This document shows positions 1 to 12,900 of a DNA stretch of 64,000 bases, piece after piece. The number at the start of each line of letters is the position of its first letter. Position 1 is the stretch's first letter. The notes beneath the pieces were generated by a model. The model had not been told where the DNA came from. It saw nothing but the letters and a program-made list of their open reading frames with translations, and did not search any database. Position numbers and translations under genes: made by a program. The stretch spans positions 19,742,225 to 19,806,224 of the forward strand of contig OX419344.1 of the NCBI GenBank assembly GCA_948470475.1. Direction: 5' to 3'. The DNA comes from Galaxea fascicularis (lineage: Eukaryota; Cnidaria; Anthozoa; Scleractinia; Euphylliidae).

Positions 1-3000
1 TCATTCACAATCAAGGACAGATGCCATTTCCCGACAGTGAGGGTCTGAGTGTTTTACCTGGCCGTTCCACGTCATTTGGGATAAGAAGGGTAAAATAATC
101 AGTGTTTCAATCAGTCGATGTATTCTAACCAACAGACTTCGAACATTGACCAACTCCAAGTTATCAGAGCACTGTACCGGAATCGTAGAGGTCCTGGGTT
201 CCAAACCAGTGGTCGTGGGTTCCAATGGAATCCAAACCAATTCAAACTAGTTTATCGTTGTGGACCAAAACACCAATCAAAGTAGCAAATCGAATGAGGG
301 GCAGATCGCTAATCTCCTGTAGTTAATGCTGTCAACTTGATGACAGAACGAAAGTTCTTGTCTGAAGCCAGAGGCAAATATACTACCACAGTAAAACATT
401 TTGGCATGATTATATATAGAGCTAGTTCTCGGCATTGGTTTCCCAAATGGGTAAACAAAGCGCCACTCTCCGGTAGTTACTGATGTCAACTTGATGACAG
501 AGCCAACTTGTTTGTGCTAGTCTGTAGCCAGTGAGGCTAGTCATGATAATACCACAGTATAGATATATTTTGGCATGGTTTTATATAGGGGCAGTTCTCG
601 GCATTTTAGTTTCTTGCCATTGCAGTCTGTCATTGAACGTGTTGATCCATTTAAAAACGGAAGCTGTGTTTCAGATGACAACAACCGCGTCCAAAATATC
701 TACATAAAGAAATTCAGTGTTTCTTATTCCAGGCAGGTACGTACGCAGTTCTTTCAGTTAAATCTAAGTGCAAATATCCCAGATCGAGAACCAACATAAG
801 AGAAAAGTCTTGGAATAAACTTTCAAGATATTTTCCGACGAATAAACATCTCAATGGCAGCTCACCAAAGGAACCTCATCAGCCTCGGGAATTTGTGCCT
901 TGGGACACTTCGCTTGCTCTTACTCAGAGCGCGTTTTATCCGTTATTTGGAAGGGGCAGAGGAAGGGTGAACGAATCATTGTACTTGCGCCTATTAACAC
1001 TTTGCGACTTTTACTTATTTGGCAGCTGCTGCGGTATGCGAAACGTACACAAACTATAAATGCGTATGTTATATTTTATTCGAATTTGTTTCATCTTAGA
1101 CTTGTTTGAACGCCTGTCTTGCTGGACATCAAATTTTGCAATGTGGATGCAAGGAAGCTCAATTTCCAAATGATGCGGGAGTCTGTGATAAAAGGAATTC
1201 CACCACTGGTAATAAAGTACACTTAGCTTTCCGTATAGAGCAGTGTGCTCAAACATTTCCTTGATCTCAGTATTCGTATTCTTTTTCTTATGTTTTAGGT
1301 CATTCCCCAGAGATAAAAGTCACAATAGATTTTATCTGAAACTTTGCTAGGTGTTTGACAACGTCAAAAACATCAAAGAAATGCATTAAAAAGAGAGGGT
1401 CCCCATGGCCGTTTTCATGCTTTGGGGCTTTAGTTGATAGCCGAAAGTGGTCTGAGACTCTATAATTTACAAAAACAGGACAGAAGCAATGCGATACAGC
1501 CGGGTTTTATTTTGTCAAAAGCACATCATGGTCAAAATTTAACCTCTCGAAGGTGAAGAAAAAATGAACTAATGAAACATTATTAGTCGTGTTTTTTGCG
1601 TCTGTGCTTTACGTTTCAATAGCCTCATCGTAAAGGAGATCTGTGAATAATAAAAAACTGGACAATAAAAAATTCTTCTAATCTAAATATGTCATGGAGA
1701 ATTGCATTTTCCTTCACTGTGAGAAATAAAAAGCATGCTTTTTGTTTAGGTCCCCATACTCGTTAGGGAGGAAATCGCCGTTTACCTTTTTCTAGGGGAT
1801 GACGCCTTCAGAAGACTGCAATGTTTTGAACAAGTACGCGCTCGTGCGCGCGCTGCTGATGCAAGAAATTATGCACAGTAAGGATGCGCAATGCAATTCA
1901 GAGGAATTACCTTAATACGGTTAAACGGCTTGCATACAGCATTTCCTTCACATTCAATATATGTCCAACATCCGTTCAACTTCTGTTGAAATAGTGTAGA
2001 TCAAAATATTGAAAAGCATCCCACTGTGAGCATAACAGATTCGATTGTGAGAGCTTTTAACTTGTGATCGTCAATAATATATTCATAGTGAGCGTACCGT
2101 GTACATTGTATTCCTTCTGTTTTTAGATAGGTGTTTACATGCTCTTCTCGAAAAACAACACAGAGGGGAACTTAACTGTGAAAAACAGTGCCCTAGCCCA
2201 TGCAGGTGCGTTGTACTTGTCTATCACTGCATTTGTCAGTGGTGGCATTTGTGTCTTTTCAGCTGGTGGTGGTTGGCTAGGTTCACAACCTATTCCATAC
2301 TTTCAGCTGAGCCAAAATGATGCGAAGGTTTACAGTAGCATGTTGCAAATAACACTCTAAAAGGCACGGATTTAGCGTATGTAGATCAAGAGCAATCCAA
2401 AATGAGGGTCTATTATTTCACCTGGACCGTTGATAAATGTATTTGTACCATGACAGCCAATCAGAATTCAGGATTCGTCGATCGGTGTTTGTGTGAGCGG
2501 ACAACGTGAGTTGCAACAGTTAATCTGAGTTTCTGTTTTACCTTACAGAGAGGTTTTCTTCAGGACAACTTTGTCAATGGGCGAATGGCCATCCTTCGGA
2601 TATCAAGTATGCGGCAATAACTATAAATGAATCCTTTGATTGGGCTTTATAAAGGTTTTGTGTTAGTGAAAGCAGGGAATCCACACACTTTTTTTGATAC
2701 CCGAGGCTTACATTTTATAATTGCTGCCTGACTGGTCTGGAATAGCTTTTTCCAAAACTATTCATGTCATAGGTTTGCGTGCAACATCGCGCGCACCAAA
2801 CCGCTTCCAAGTAGAATCGGTTTCTACTTCTGCTAGATGTTCAAAAGGTTAAACATAATTCTGGCAAAACAGAACTATATTTTTACAGGCGACAAACTAA
2901 ATGATGATGAACTTCCTACAAACTTCAAAAGCTTATTTGCGCACCCCCGCCCTCTGCCACTTAGTGGGACTTACTGTACTTACATTTTTTGTAATTAATT

Positions 3001-4554
3001 TTCAGTTGTTTTGTTTTTAATCTTTTTTAACCTGCAAATAGTACTGTAATCTGTATTTGTTTTTTACTTACATGGCGTGTTATTTTGAAAATTACCCTGG
3101 AAAAACGGGTTTGCAATTGGGCCCAAGAGGAAGAAGTTGGACTTATCAAATGTCGCAAAGCCAAGAATGAACACAGATTCGAAAGCTGCTTCTGATGTTT
3201 TGGGCAGAGTGTTCAATCATGTGTCTGCATCATGATATACATGTGCGCCTGTTTTATCGAACGGCATTCAAGTTTAATCGCATGCGCAAAATTACCTTGA
3301 TTTTGCTTCTCAGGAAATTCTCGAGGCAAGGGTGAAAGACAGAAAGGCGTATACATCTGAGGAAGACTTTGGCTATTATTTGAGGTATTGTTGTTACAAG
3401 TAGTTCGGCCTTATTGAGTGTGCATGACAGAACAGAACAGGGAAAAGTTACTACTAATCAATGACGCACATATGAATGAGCTATTACTCTAGGGAGATAT
3501 GAAATAGAAAAATTATGTTTGTTTCGTCAAGAGGAACTCATACCCGGGCAATCCCTCCAAAGAGACCATTTTTAAAAGATCTTGAACATTATAGTCAAGC
3601 GGTCGCTTTTTCCCAGAATGGACAAGTCAGACGAATTAAGTTTTTTGGAGAGTATGTTTTTGGCAGCTTGGAAATCAAAGTAAAATTCGTCGTAATTCGT
3701 TCGTTCGTTCGTGTCTAATAATGTCAACTATCATAACACCACTTACCGTTGAGAGTCGGTTAGACACACCCCCTGAAAGGGCAGCAACTTAAGGTTACAA
3801 ATGAATGCTATATGCTGAGGGAAAAAAATATAGGCTAAATCAGGGAAAGCACTTTGAGATACGTTACCATGCTACTGTATTTTCTTTTGTTTTCAGTGAG
3901 AATTTCTTGCAGGTGAGGATATTTTTCGAACAACTGAACGTCGAAAGAGTGTTCGAGAGAGTGACCTACAAGGTATCAATTGTTTGAAATCTTGATTTTA
4001 TTTTCTGTTAATTCCTTCTTGGAATCAGATAATGGCTTCTTTCGTCTATTTCAATAGTAAATGAAGATTGATGATTTTAGAGGTTTACCCTGTGTGCGCT
4101 TTCAATTCGTAGTGCCATAAATGTTTTATTTTTGTTTAAGTTTACATATTTCCGCCTTAAATTTCGTATTTTTAATTCCTCTTATTTCATTAAAAAATGC
4201 CATTTGATTCCTAGGTTAAAATACATCACGGTAATGGTTAATGATTATAAATTAAAACATCTTATTAAACGTTTAAAAATGGTGGGCTATGGCCTTGTCA
4301 AAATCATTAATCCGTTTTTTTCCCCATGTCAGTCCGTAAACCTGGCTGCAGATATTGGAGGACAGTTGGGACTTTGGATTGGCATTTCTGCTTTAACATG
4401 CTGCGAGTTATTGGAGCTTGTTCTTCTCGTCGTTCAAAGTGCCTTCCGAAGAGTGTTTTCATCTAATGTGATCCATGTAAAACCCACTACAACACACGGA
4501 GGATGCAAAGTTGCATGCCTTCTGGGTGACCATCGACAATCACCTCAGACTTAA
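1..4554 (+). CDS. DEG/ENaC-type sodium channel A, 3' part (gene starts left of window)
   Basis: A membrane cation channel subunit of the degenerin/epithelial sodium channel family. Exons read by splice sites and phase: 1-89, 626-736, 1100-1209, 2131-2205, 2549-2606, 3314-3384, 3897-3972, 4333-4554 (stop). The first is the end of the 164-nt exon seen whole in B and C. Visible: the VIHNQGQMPFP stretch, the DPFKNGSC exon, the thumb-type cysteines (CLxxCL...CGC, then CEKQCPSPC), and the second membrane segment with [14 protein letters not shown] followed by LTCCE; the G-I-S triplet matches the family selectivity filter G-x-S. The last exon ends with a longer cytoplasmic tail than B or C. All joined exons stay open, so this copy looks functional. 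The N-terminal half (HG motif, TM1, finger) lies outside the window. Ligand unknown; cnidarian relatives include peptide-gated and acid-sensing channels, but nothing here decides that. Confidence 0.88.
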
Positions 4555-7500
4555 AACAAGTGACGTCACTGCCGTCTGAATAACGTGGTTTTGCTAGACC
4601 AGCCAGATTACACGCTCATGGCTCCAAATTTCCGCCTCAGCTCACAAATGAGCTACACAAAAGTAGCACGTTCTGAATATTACATGCAATTATTTAAATG
4701 GATCAGTTTTGCTGCTCAATCCCTTTGCTACATTCAGACATTCAAGACCCGTGCAAACATTTCCGACATTGTTGGCCATGAAGTCCACTGAACAACGTTT
4801 AGCGGGGGAGAGTCCAACTGACCACTGTGTTGTTAATGCTTTTGTCTTTTGATCTTTGAAGCCCAGCCGAACAATATTGCTTGTCCTAAGACAACCCACC
4901 CAACAATTGTAGACGCGCGCTCACATTACAGGTGTGTTGTTTCCTAGAATCCATTGCATTCACTTGACAGTTAATATGCACAACGTTAGCTTGTTGGTCC
5001 GTTTATTAACCACTGGTACAAAGGTGTCCACAAGCCCACAATGTTGGGTTAAATGGACGGACCGTTTGCACGGGTTTTTTAAACAGCTCACCCTCGGATC
5101 ACTATCGACATTCCAGTAGTTGGTCCGAGTATCACCCCTTTTAATGTAGTGGTTTTATGGTCTTACGTACGTCGTTTTAATCACATCCAGACCACATCGG
5201 CTCTGTTTAGCTCGAGACCGGTTGCTAGACACTCAGATGTCTACGTCGCACTCTAGTTTTGCGGGTTGTAGCACTAGCTATTAAAAGCGAAGAGATCTAG
5301 AAGAACAATCCCGAGGGGATGGGGATTGGGTACGAATTTCAAGTGACGGGTTCTCGATTCAGGGTTTTTTTCTGGTAGAAAAAATAGGCAAGTAATTTTT
5401 GAATGGCCTGATTTAGGTAGGGATATTTGGGGCATTCAAAACAATCGGAAGGTTCGTGGTAGTGCCTCAGGGGTAGAGGCCGCGTATCCCGTGATCCTGC
5501 ATGGGATTTTTTGGAGGGGTGAAGTCTTGGATTATAATGTCTTTAAGTTTTGAATTCCAATGCTTGTTATTTATGTTAAGTCTACTTTATAAAATTTTAT
5601 TTCAAAAAGTTGTATTACAAAAGCACGTTAAAACTGCATTACTGTCAACGAGCAGCTGAGGGAATACGCGAAGCTGCGAGGCGGGAGCATCGTAGAGCCG
5701 TGCGCGAAAGTTCCACGGCAGAACGAATCTCGAAGCGGTGTAACATAAGGTAACTTTTTTATGACGTAATGTAGAGATCAAATTTCAATTCAAAATGGGC
5801 GTTGCGTCTTTCAAGCGTCTGAATCTTTCAGGTCCAGGTTTGCCGATTTCTGAAGAAAAACACAGCCTTTAAAAACTGTCAATCGAAAGAGCAAGTTCTG
5901 AGGAATACTCGACGATATGAACAGTGGAAATCCGTTATTTCATAGTGAAGAAATTCTTGTTTGAGGACGGATTGTGGTTTTATCAACACGAACTCGCAAG
6001 AGCTGTAGACTTTTTGCGGAATGTTTTAGGACGTCTGGGAATCTACCTTGAAAATAAATTACAGGTTTGAATGGGAATTTTTACTGTGCTTTATCCTCAA
6101 GTGACCGATTCGTTGTACTCCAAACAACTTAGGCGATATGTGCGAAAAACCTACTTGGCTCGCGTCAATAAATTGTGCTGGAAAGTGACTCGCAATGCTC
6201 TTGCATCGCCTTCGCGTAGTTCTACTTGATGCGAAAATTGAACGCGTTTTCTTTTCCGGTGTAAACACATGCAGGCTTTTCTGAATAAATATTTTATTGA
6301 GGGAAGTTTAGTTTCTTTTTTTCTGTGTGTCTTGATTCCTGAAAACTTGTAAGTATAGGATCTTCCGTAAATAAACCGAAATCGTCGAGCGTACATTGGA
6401 TTCGTCCATGTGACAACAGCATCGGATTTCGCTGCGGATTTTTCAATATTTTACCTTTAGGTCTGTTTTTTGGGCAACTCTAATTGGCAAGAGGTGTATT
6501 TTATTTGAAAACCTCTCACTAAAGGAGTGTTAGTTTTTTTAAGCCTTTAAGTTGTCTGCTAAAACTGAGCATTAGAAATTTAGTATTTTAATTACAGATG
6601 TCTGAAAAATCCTGAACGCAATTGCTTAAATTGCGTTCACAACTGCGAGGATCATCCTTCACTTGATTTCATTTCCGCAGTTCATATGATTTATTTCATA
6701 TACATCATTCATGCAGTTTATTTACTTGAATATTAAGTTAATATGGAAGTTAAATGAAAGTTAAACTTACGTATATGAAACGGAACTGAGAAATAGTCTT
6801 AAAAACCTAAATGAAACTCAAGTAAGAACGCAATGACTTCCGTCGACTATCACACCAAACAAACACCAAGTAACGTTTTTCAAGAGTCTCTGGGCTGGTA
6901 AAGAGAATATCTGTGCTGGTATCGTCACATTCTCTAAAATTCTCGCGAGTTTCCAAGAGTTTAAGCCGGCAAACTGTTTACATGATTCCATTTGGTCATC
7001 AACAAGCGCAGTTAAAGTCGCAACTACCAAAATCATTGGATTAGGGCCCGTACACACTGAACGAATTTTTTTGTTTATTTTGCAAAAATACCCGTCCAGT
7101 TCCTTTTCAAAATTTTGTGAAGCCGTACCAAACTTCAAAAGCGCCGTCGTCCTGCCTCAGCAGGACAAATTTTTGTCAAGCGTCAAACTGTCGAATATTC
7201 GCTGTTTTCAAGTGCGTACGCGAATGGCAAATTCAAAATTAGGTGTAGACAAAATTTGTTGCGATTTTTGTGAGAGCCAAACTATTCAATCTTTTCAACC
7301 TAGTGCGTACGGGCCCTCAGACGGCAAACGACGTCGCATGTTTGTTTGCAACCATTCTCGTCCCCAGAACCTCCTGTCCTTCTTAGCCAGCGAGGTCCTT
7401 CGCACTAAGAGGGAGAGAAGGCTCTGGGAACGAGCATGATTACAAACAAACATGGCTGCCCGTGGGAGTAGAATGCTTCTGGGAGAAATTTTCTTCCTTG

Positions 7501-9759
7501 TGTGGTCGGTTCCTTTCGTGCTTACACACATTGTAAACAGAGAAACACAGAAAATCAAGTGAAATGTGTCCCCAAACCGTGGCAGATATTTATCTAGAAG
7601 GTCTGTTATCAGTTGTCAGCATCGATCGGAGAACGAGAAATCATCCCAGCAGTGTGAAGGTACAGACTGTATTCCTGCACGCGTAAGACCTCGATCAGTT
7701 TGTATGTTAGCATTCTAGTTTTTCAGCGTCAGGCAACAGGGAGATTCCATTACGGTGTACCAGCATTTCAGTGGCTTGGAAGAGGTGAGAATTAATCTCA
7801 CCTATATTCCTGGCAATGCCTTTAAACAGCTTTAAGGGAATTTGAATGCTTGTTATTTATGTTAACTCTTCAACAAAACATCGACCCCGGGTCAACTAAA
7901 TCCCAACTGACCTACTGATCCCCCCAACCTTCCCCCCGCACCCCCCTTCTTAACTTTCCCTCTAATTAAGATTCACTAAAAAATTAAAATAACAAAATTA
8001 AAAACACGTTGAGGCTAAAACAAGTTCATGACAAATTCTGGTTTTACTTTTCAAAGATGGCGGAAACTTGGCCATCAGTTTGCTTTATTTTAATTTTTTC
8101 CTTTGTTTAGCTCATGATGTCATTCGCGTCATTCGTCGTTATCCTTTGATCGCAAACTCCTCTGGACCACTGAAAACCCGAGCATTGCACCGTCCACTTT
8201 TTATAAAGACATTATAACGCTGTTTCCTTGACATTGCCAGCAATATATTATGATTTTTCTCAGCGGTACAAAGTGGTCCCTTACAATGTCTGGTTGCCAA
8301 TGAAATATGAGCAAAATTAGTGCACCCTGTGGTCACCAAATAGAAAATTGAAATCAATATAAAGTACATCATCATCAAGACCCAGAAGTGATGGTGGACA
8401 ATGAGAGCTTGGTTTGGTTTCAAGTGTCGTATGTTGCTAAGACAAAATCTGCAATATGGATACCCCGGCGTAACGTTGCCAGGAAAACGAAAACATCAAT
8501 TGAACCTGTGTTCGTCGCAGGTGAGGAAACACTTGCAGAGCAGACAGAGCAGAACCAACTCTCCACGTCAGGAGTAGTGTGTAGCTCACTCCAGTTCAAA
8601 TTCGGTAGCTGCCCCCCCCCCCCCACCCCCTTTTCCCCTTCCCGTTTCCCCTTCCTAGCAGAATGTGTGCAAGTACTATCGAGACATGCTGATGTTCTCC
8701 AAAACTCGAATGGAAGATTCCTTATTCCTTTACGATGATAAGGACCAGTGGTATAATGACAGTTGAAGACACATAGAGGAAAGGTAACACGACTTTACGT
8801 TAATCAAATACACATGCACGGTGAAGTAAGTCGACACACTGACAAGGAGTTCGCAAGTATAATTGGTAGCATTACGGTGTACAGCTTCCTTGAAGGGCAG
8901 CTGTACCAAACGATTTAATATTTCTTTCTCCTGAAATATACCTACAAACATTCAATGGAAAATCATAAAATAATCACTAACAACAGTTCGTTGGCTATAT
9001 TCTTCTCGTGGAGCTATCATTAAAAATTGGCACAATTTTTGTACCAAAACATGTTTCGGCGACACAGAAGACAACAACTACTAAACTGAACAAAGCTGAA
9101 ACGACACATATTCTCAACGTTCCCTACATACGGACCTCTCTCAAACGCTAACAGAAAGAGCGCTGGATTGAAATATGTTAAATAGCTTACATGTACGTAA
9201 AAATCTAACATAGATTACTTCCCCCGGGTATATTTGCATTAATTATCGGGTGGCTACATTAATTGGCATCTCCTTGCTTTTTCTTTTTGTTCAAACAGAT
9301 TATGAAAGTGGAGTCCTATCGTCAAATGTCAAGGGGAATTCCTATATGGCAAGAAGTTTACCCCTGTGTTAAATTGATGGTAGGACATTGCTTGTAACTT
9401 GACTTACAGCTGTAACCAAGATTAACCAGGAAAAGGAATGAATATTTTGGAGATAGAATTCGGGCTCAACTGCGATTTGTTTTCATTTTCTAAAGAAGGC
9501 AAGGTAGTGTAATAATAAGTTGCTTTTGTAGCCTGGTGAGGTAAAAACCCGAAGCAAACACTGGCAAGATTTTACTGATCATAGTAATATTGATCAAACT
9601 TTAGGTAGTATTTCCTTCCAAATGGGTCGTCAGGAAGAGAAAATAACGAAACTGAAAAGGCTGAGCAATATAGTGTTCTTTAAGTAAAGCGAACAAACAA
9701 ATGAGAAGTCTAACAAATTTATGCAAAAATCAATGACTTAAGAGCTTCAATGTTTGCCA
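4555..9759. other. Intergenic between channel genes A and B
   Basis: No convincing exon on either strand. Contains the palindromic element 7337-7454, a C-run near 8613, and two short copies of a TGCTTGTTATTTATGTTAA word (near 5560 and 7848) that suggest decayed repeats. ORFs here lack splice context or recognisable motifs. Confidence 0.5.
7337..7454. mobile_element. Short palindromic MITE-like element
   Basis: Arms start and end with CATGTTTGTTTG / CAAACAAACATG; inside, the left arm CTCGTCCCCAGAACCTCC pairs with GGCTCTGGGAACGAG. A smaller relative with CATTCCCAGAACC and GGTCCTGGGACCGAG lies at about 15761-15807 in gene B, suggesting a dispersed family. Confidence 0.65.
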
Positions 9760-9767
9760 TATATAAG
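9760..9767 (+). promoter_or_regulatory. Possible TATA box of channel gene B
   Basis: TATATAAG about 195 nt upstream of the ATG of gene B, which would place a start site near 9795 and give a 5' leader of roughly 165 nt. Position and sequence fit, but no initiator or transcript evidence is available. Confidence 0.3.
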
Positions 9768-9961
9768 TACGTTTGTACTTCGATTACAGCATTGCAGTTT
9801 CGGGTTACCCACTTTTGACTGTACGTTGCCGGAGTTGATGAAACTGGCCTTAATTGAGTCCAGTTTGTCATTTAATATGTTAAAACGACGCTTAAATAAT
9901 TAACAAAGTTTGCATCGGGTTGGTAATTGCTTTCTGTTCAACGTCAGCCAACGAAAACGCC

Positions 9962-12900
9962 ATGAAGTTAAGGGACGAGGAAGCACACACAAAGGCTACC
10001 GTTGAAAAAAAACCTTCGATCAATCAAGTAGTATCTAATTTCTGCAGTTATACAACCGCCCATGGACTTGGAAGATTGGCTGAAAGTCGCGGCGTATTTC
10101 GACGGGTAGTATGGAGCTTGTTTTGCTTAGGAGCTCTAACCATGTTTGTTATACAGATGTACAACCTCTTCGTCATTTATCTCAGTCGCTCTGTGTCAAC
10201 AGTTGTTAACGTTCACCACGAAAGTGTAAGTAATAGAGTTCTGAGGGTTACTTTTGGGGTCGGTACATCAAACCAAGAGCAGTGCGATAATCATATATAG
10301 TGGGACTAAATTCCGATTTCAAACGTGTTCATTGGAATCTATGCATACTTTTGGCAGAATTCACTGTCAAGCATTCTCAACTGCAACGTCTTATCAACAT
10401 CTTATCATACGTAGTTTGAAAGTCCGCAGGTGTCGGAAGATTTATTACCCCATCTTTTGCTAGAATCCCCGACTTAATTCATTTTGAACCCTGGCTGGAT
10501 ACGTTTCACTTTCTGGCTGGTCAAACTCAAAGCTCCGTGTTCGCACATGACGAAATTCGTATCATGGTTAGCACATGTTAGCATGACACATAATCTTGGG
10601 ATTTTAATGGTACATACGGAATTTGACACTATGTGTTTATCTTACCGAACAGTTCTTATTTTCAAACATGTTTTTATTCTATTCTCCTAGCATGTAAGCT
10701 TTCCCGCTGTGACGATATGCAATTTGAACATGATTCGAAACGAGAAGCTTCCTAAGAACTTTATAGAAAATTTGCTGGCAGAGGTGTACGGTGAAGGTAT
10801 GGGCAATCGTGAATAGTCTCTTGCTCAGTATGGAACAAAGGGGTTAGTTTCTAAAGAAAGAGGGTCCCCTATACTTTTTTCGTGAAACGTGGTTGGGACT
10901 ATTTTTTTCTCGTGAAACGGGATTTAGGTTTATTTGTTCATTCGTGATTCGTGATTGCCGATATTTGCTTTATCGTGAACGTGAACGAATTTTGGGAATT
11001 ATCCGTGACGCGTGAACAGTCTCAATATTTTTACGTGAATGCATTTTCCAAAGTGGTATAGGGAACCCTCAAGAAACTGTGGTGCTGCGTTGCGTGTATG
11101 GACCCTAAAGCTTACGTTTCGAGCGGCGTTAGCCCTTCGTCAGAACGAATCAAGGAGTTATTGGTTGTGTGTATTTAGGGAAAATGGTGCTTCGCTATTG
11201 GTAATAATGTGGTAAAGTGAAAAGGTGCCGATTTCGAAAATGAATTTTTGTTTTAGATAGTTACTTGTGGCTTTCCGTGATACCTTGATATAGGATCACC
11301 TCATGGAACGGTTTTCAATGGCGCATCATAGAGAAAAACTGAAACAATTGTGCTGGCAAATTACTACGGGCATAACCAACGCGGTACGCGGTTTATGTTC
11401 GAACATTTTACAGGATATTCAGTCCATCAAAGTCTGAAGCCTATTTCTTGGCGTTATTAATAGTCCAGATTATTTTAAGCTTTGATTATAGCGTAAATTA
11501 ATATAAATTGAAGGCTTCATGTTTTTGGCAATCAGACATTGATTATTATCTACATTGTCTCTGGCAGAATCGGAAGAATTGACTGAGGAAGACCAACGTA
11601 GCGAGCCACCGACACCGTTACCGACCTTCGATGCACCGACTGAATCAGAAGCTAATTCTGGCACGGTCGGAGTTACTAACCCTAGTGACAATGCTGCTTC
11701 TTCCTCAATGAATGATGGTACAGCCATGGCTACTGATGGCAAAGCTGGTGGTACCACTGATAGTATGGGCGACATCTCTACGGTGGCTACCTTGCCAACG
11801 AATGAGGATACTGTGACATCTAGTACTGAGGTCCCTAAGGGAGACACCACGACTTACCCTTATAACGATGATAGCAGTAACGATTACCATGACAACTACG
11901 ATTATAACGATGACGATGACTATGATTATAATTATGATTATGACTACGATTATTACGGGTTTGAGGGAGAGACGAAAGAAAAGGAATTTGAAATTGAAGA
12001 AACCATTCGGGCTGAGTTAGCCCTTAAGAACGACTCTACCATCATAGAAATGGGTCACCAGTTTGAGGACTTGATGTTTGAATGCTCTTTCAGGGGATAT
12101 GACTGCAGGTAACGTGCTATTAGTAAGGAGTTAGGCAACGACTATGGCCACGGCAACGGAAACGCCACAAATTAATTAATGCGCAAAAACAATAGCTTTT
12201 CACGTGCGTTTGGAAATTTGTACATTCCGTTACCCTCCTCTGCTAAACAACAACGTGAAATGACCAGATTCAAGGTTTTGTCAAGTTCGCAAACACACGG
12301 AGTGAGGTAAATGTTTCAACTCTTTCATAGCTTTAACGCCCTCCCCGCCACTTAAGTCCTGGAAGGTTCACTCAATTTTTACAAGTTGAACGTTATAGAA
12401 AAACCACGACTAAGTTAAGATACGTTTTCGTTGGCGTTGCGGTAGTCTTTGCAAAGCATTGCACGACCTTGTTGAGTACAAGTCTTGATTAATAGATACG
12501 AGTGGTTTCAAACGTTCTCAAAATCATATACTTACCAAAGAATCTAAATGGAGTGCAATCAGGGATTAACTGTATTTCTCCTTAATCATCAGCATGGGAG
12601 TGGAGTGTACTAAAAATATGTTATGCAGCCGATATCAATCTGTTTAATCCTCCAAATGAGTTAAGGGGCAAAACCTGTTATTACCTTTAGTTAATAGGAT
12701 TTTATTAGAATCGTTGCAAAATTTCTCAGGATTACCATTAACGACTGTCGTTAATATATAGTGTAACGCAGTGACAGCCCTTGACTGTCAGCATATTTAC
12801 AACCAATCAATCCGTCATCAGTCAATCAATCAATCAATCTGTCAATCAATTAATCATTTAATAGCACAGTCGGTGATGTTGAAAAGAAAGTTGCAGACTG

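Noticed and set aside
7071..7439. 122-codon plus-strand ORF
   Set aside because: Its right third is the palindromic element 7337-7454 and the rest has no splice or domain support.
11470..11850. Minus-strand 126-codon ORF
   Set aside because: Antisense shadow of the low-complexity exon of channel B; no splice context.
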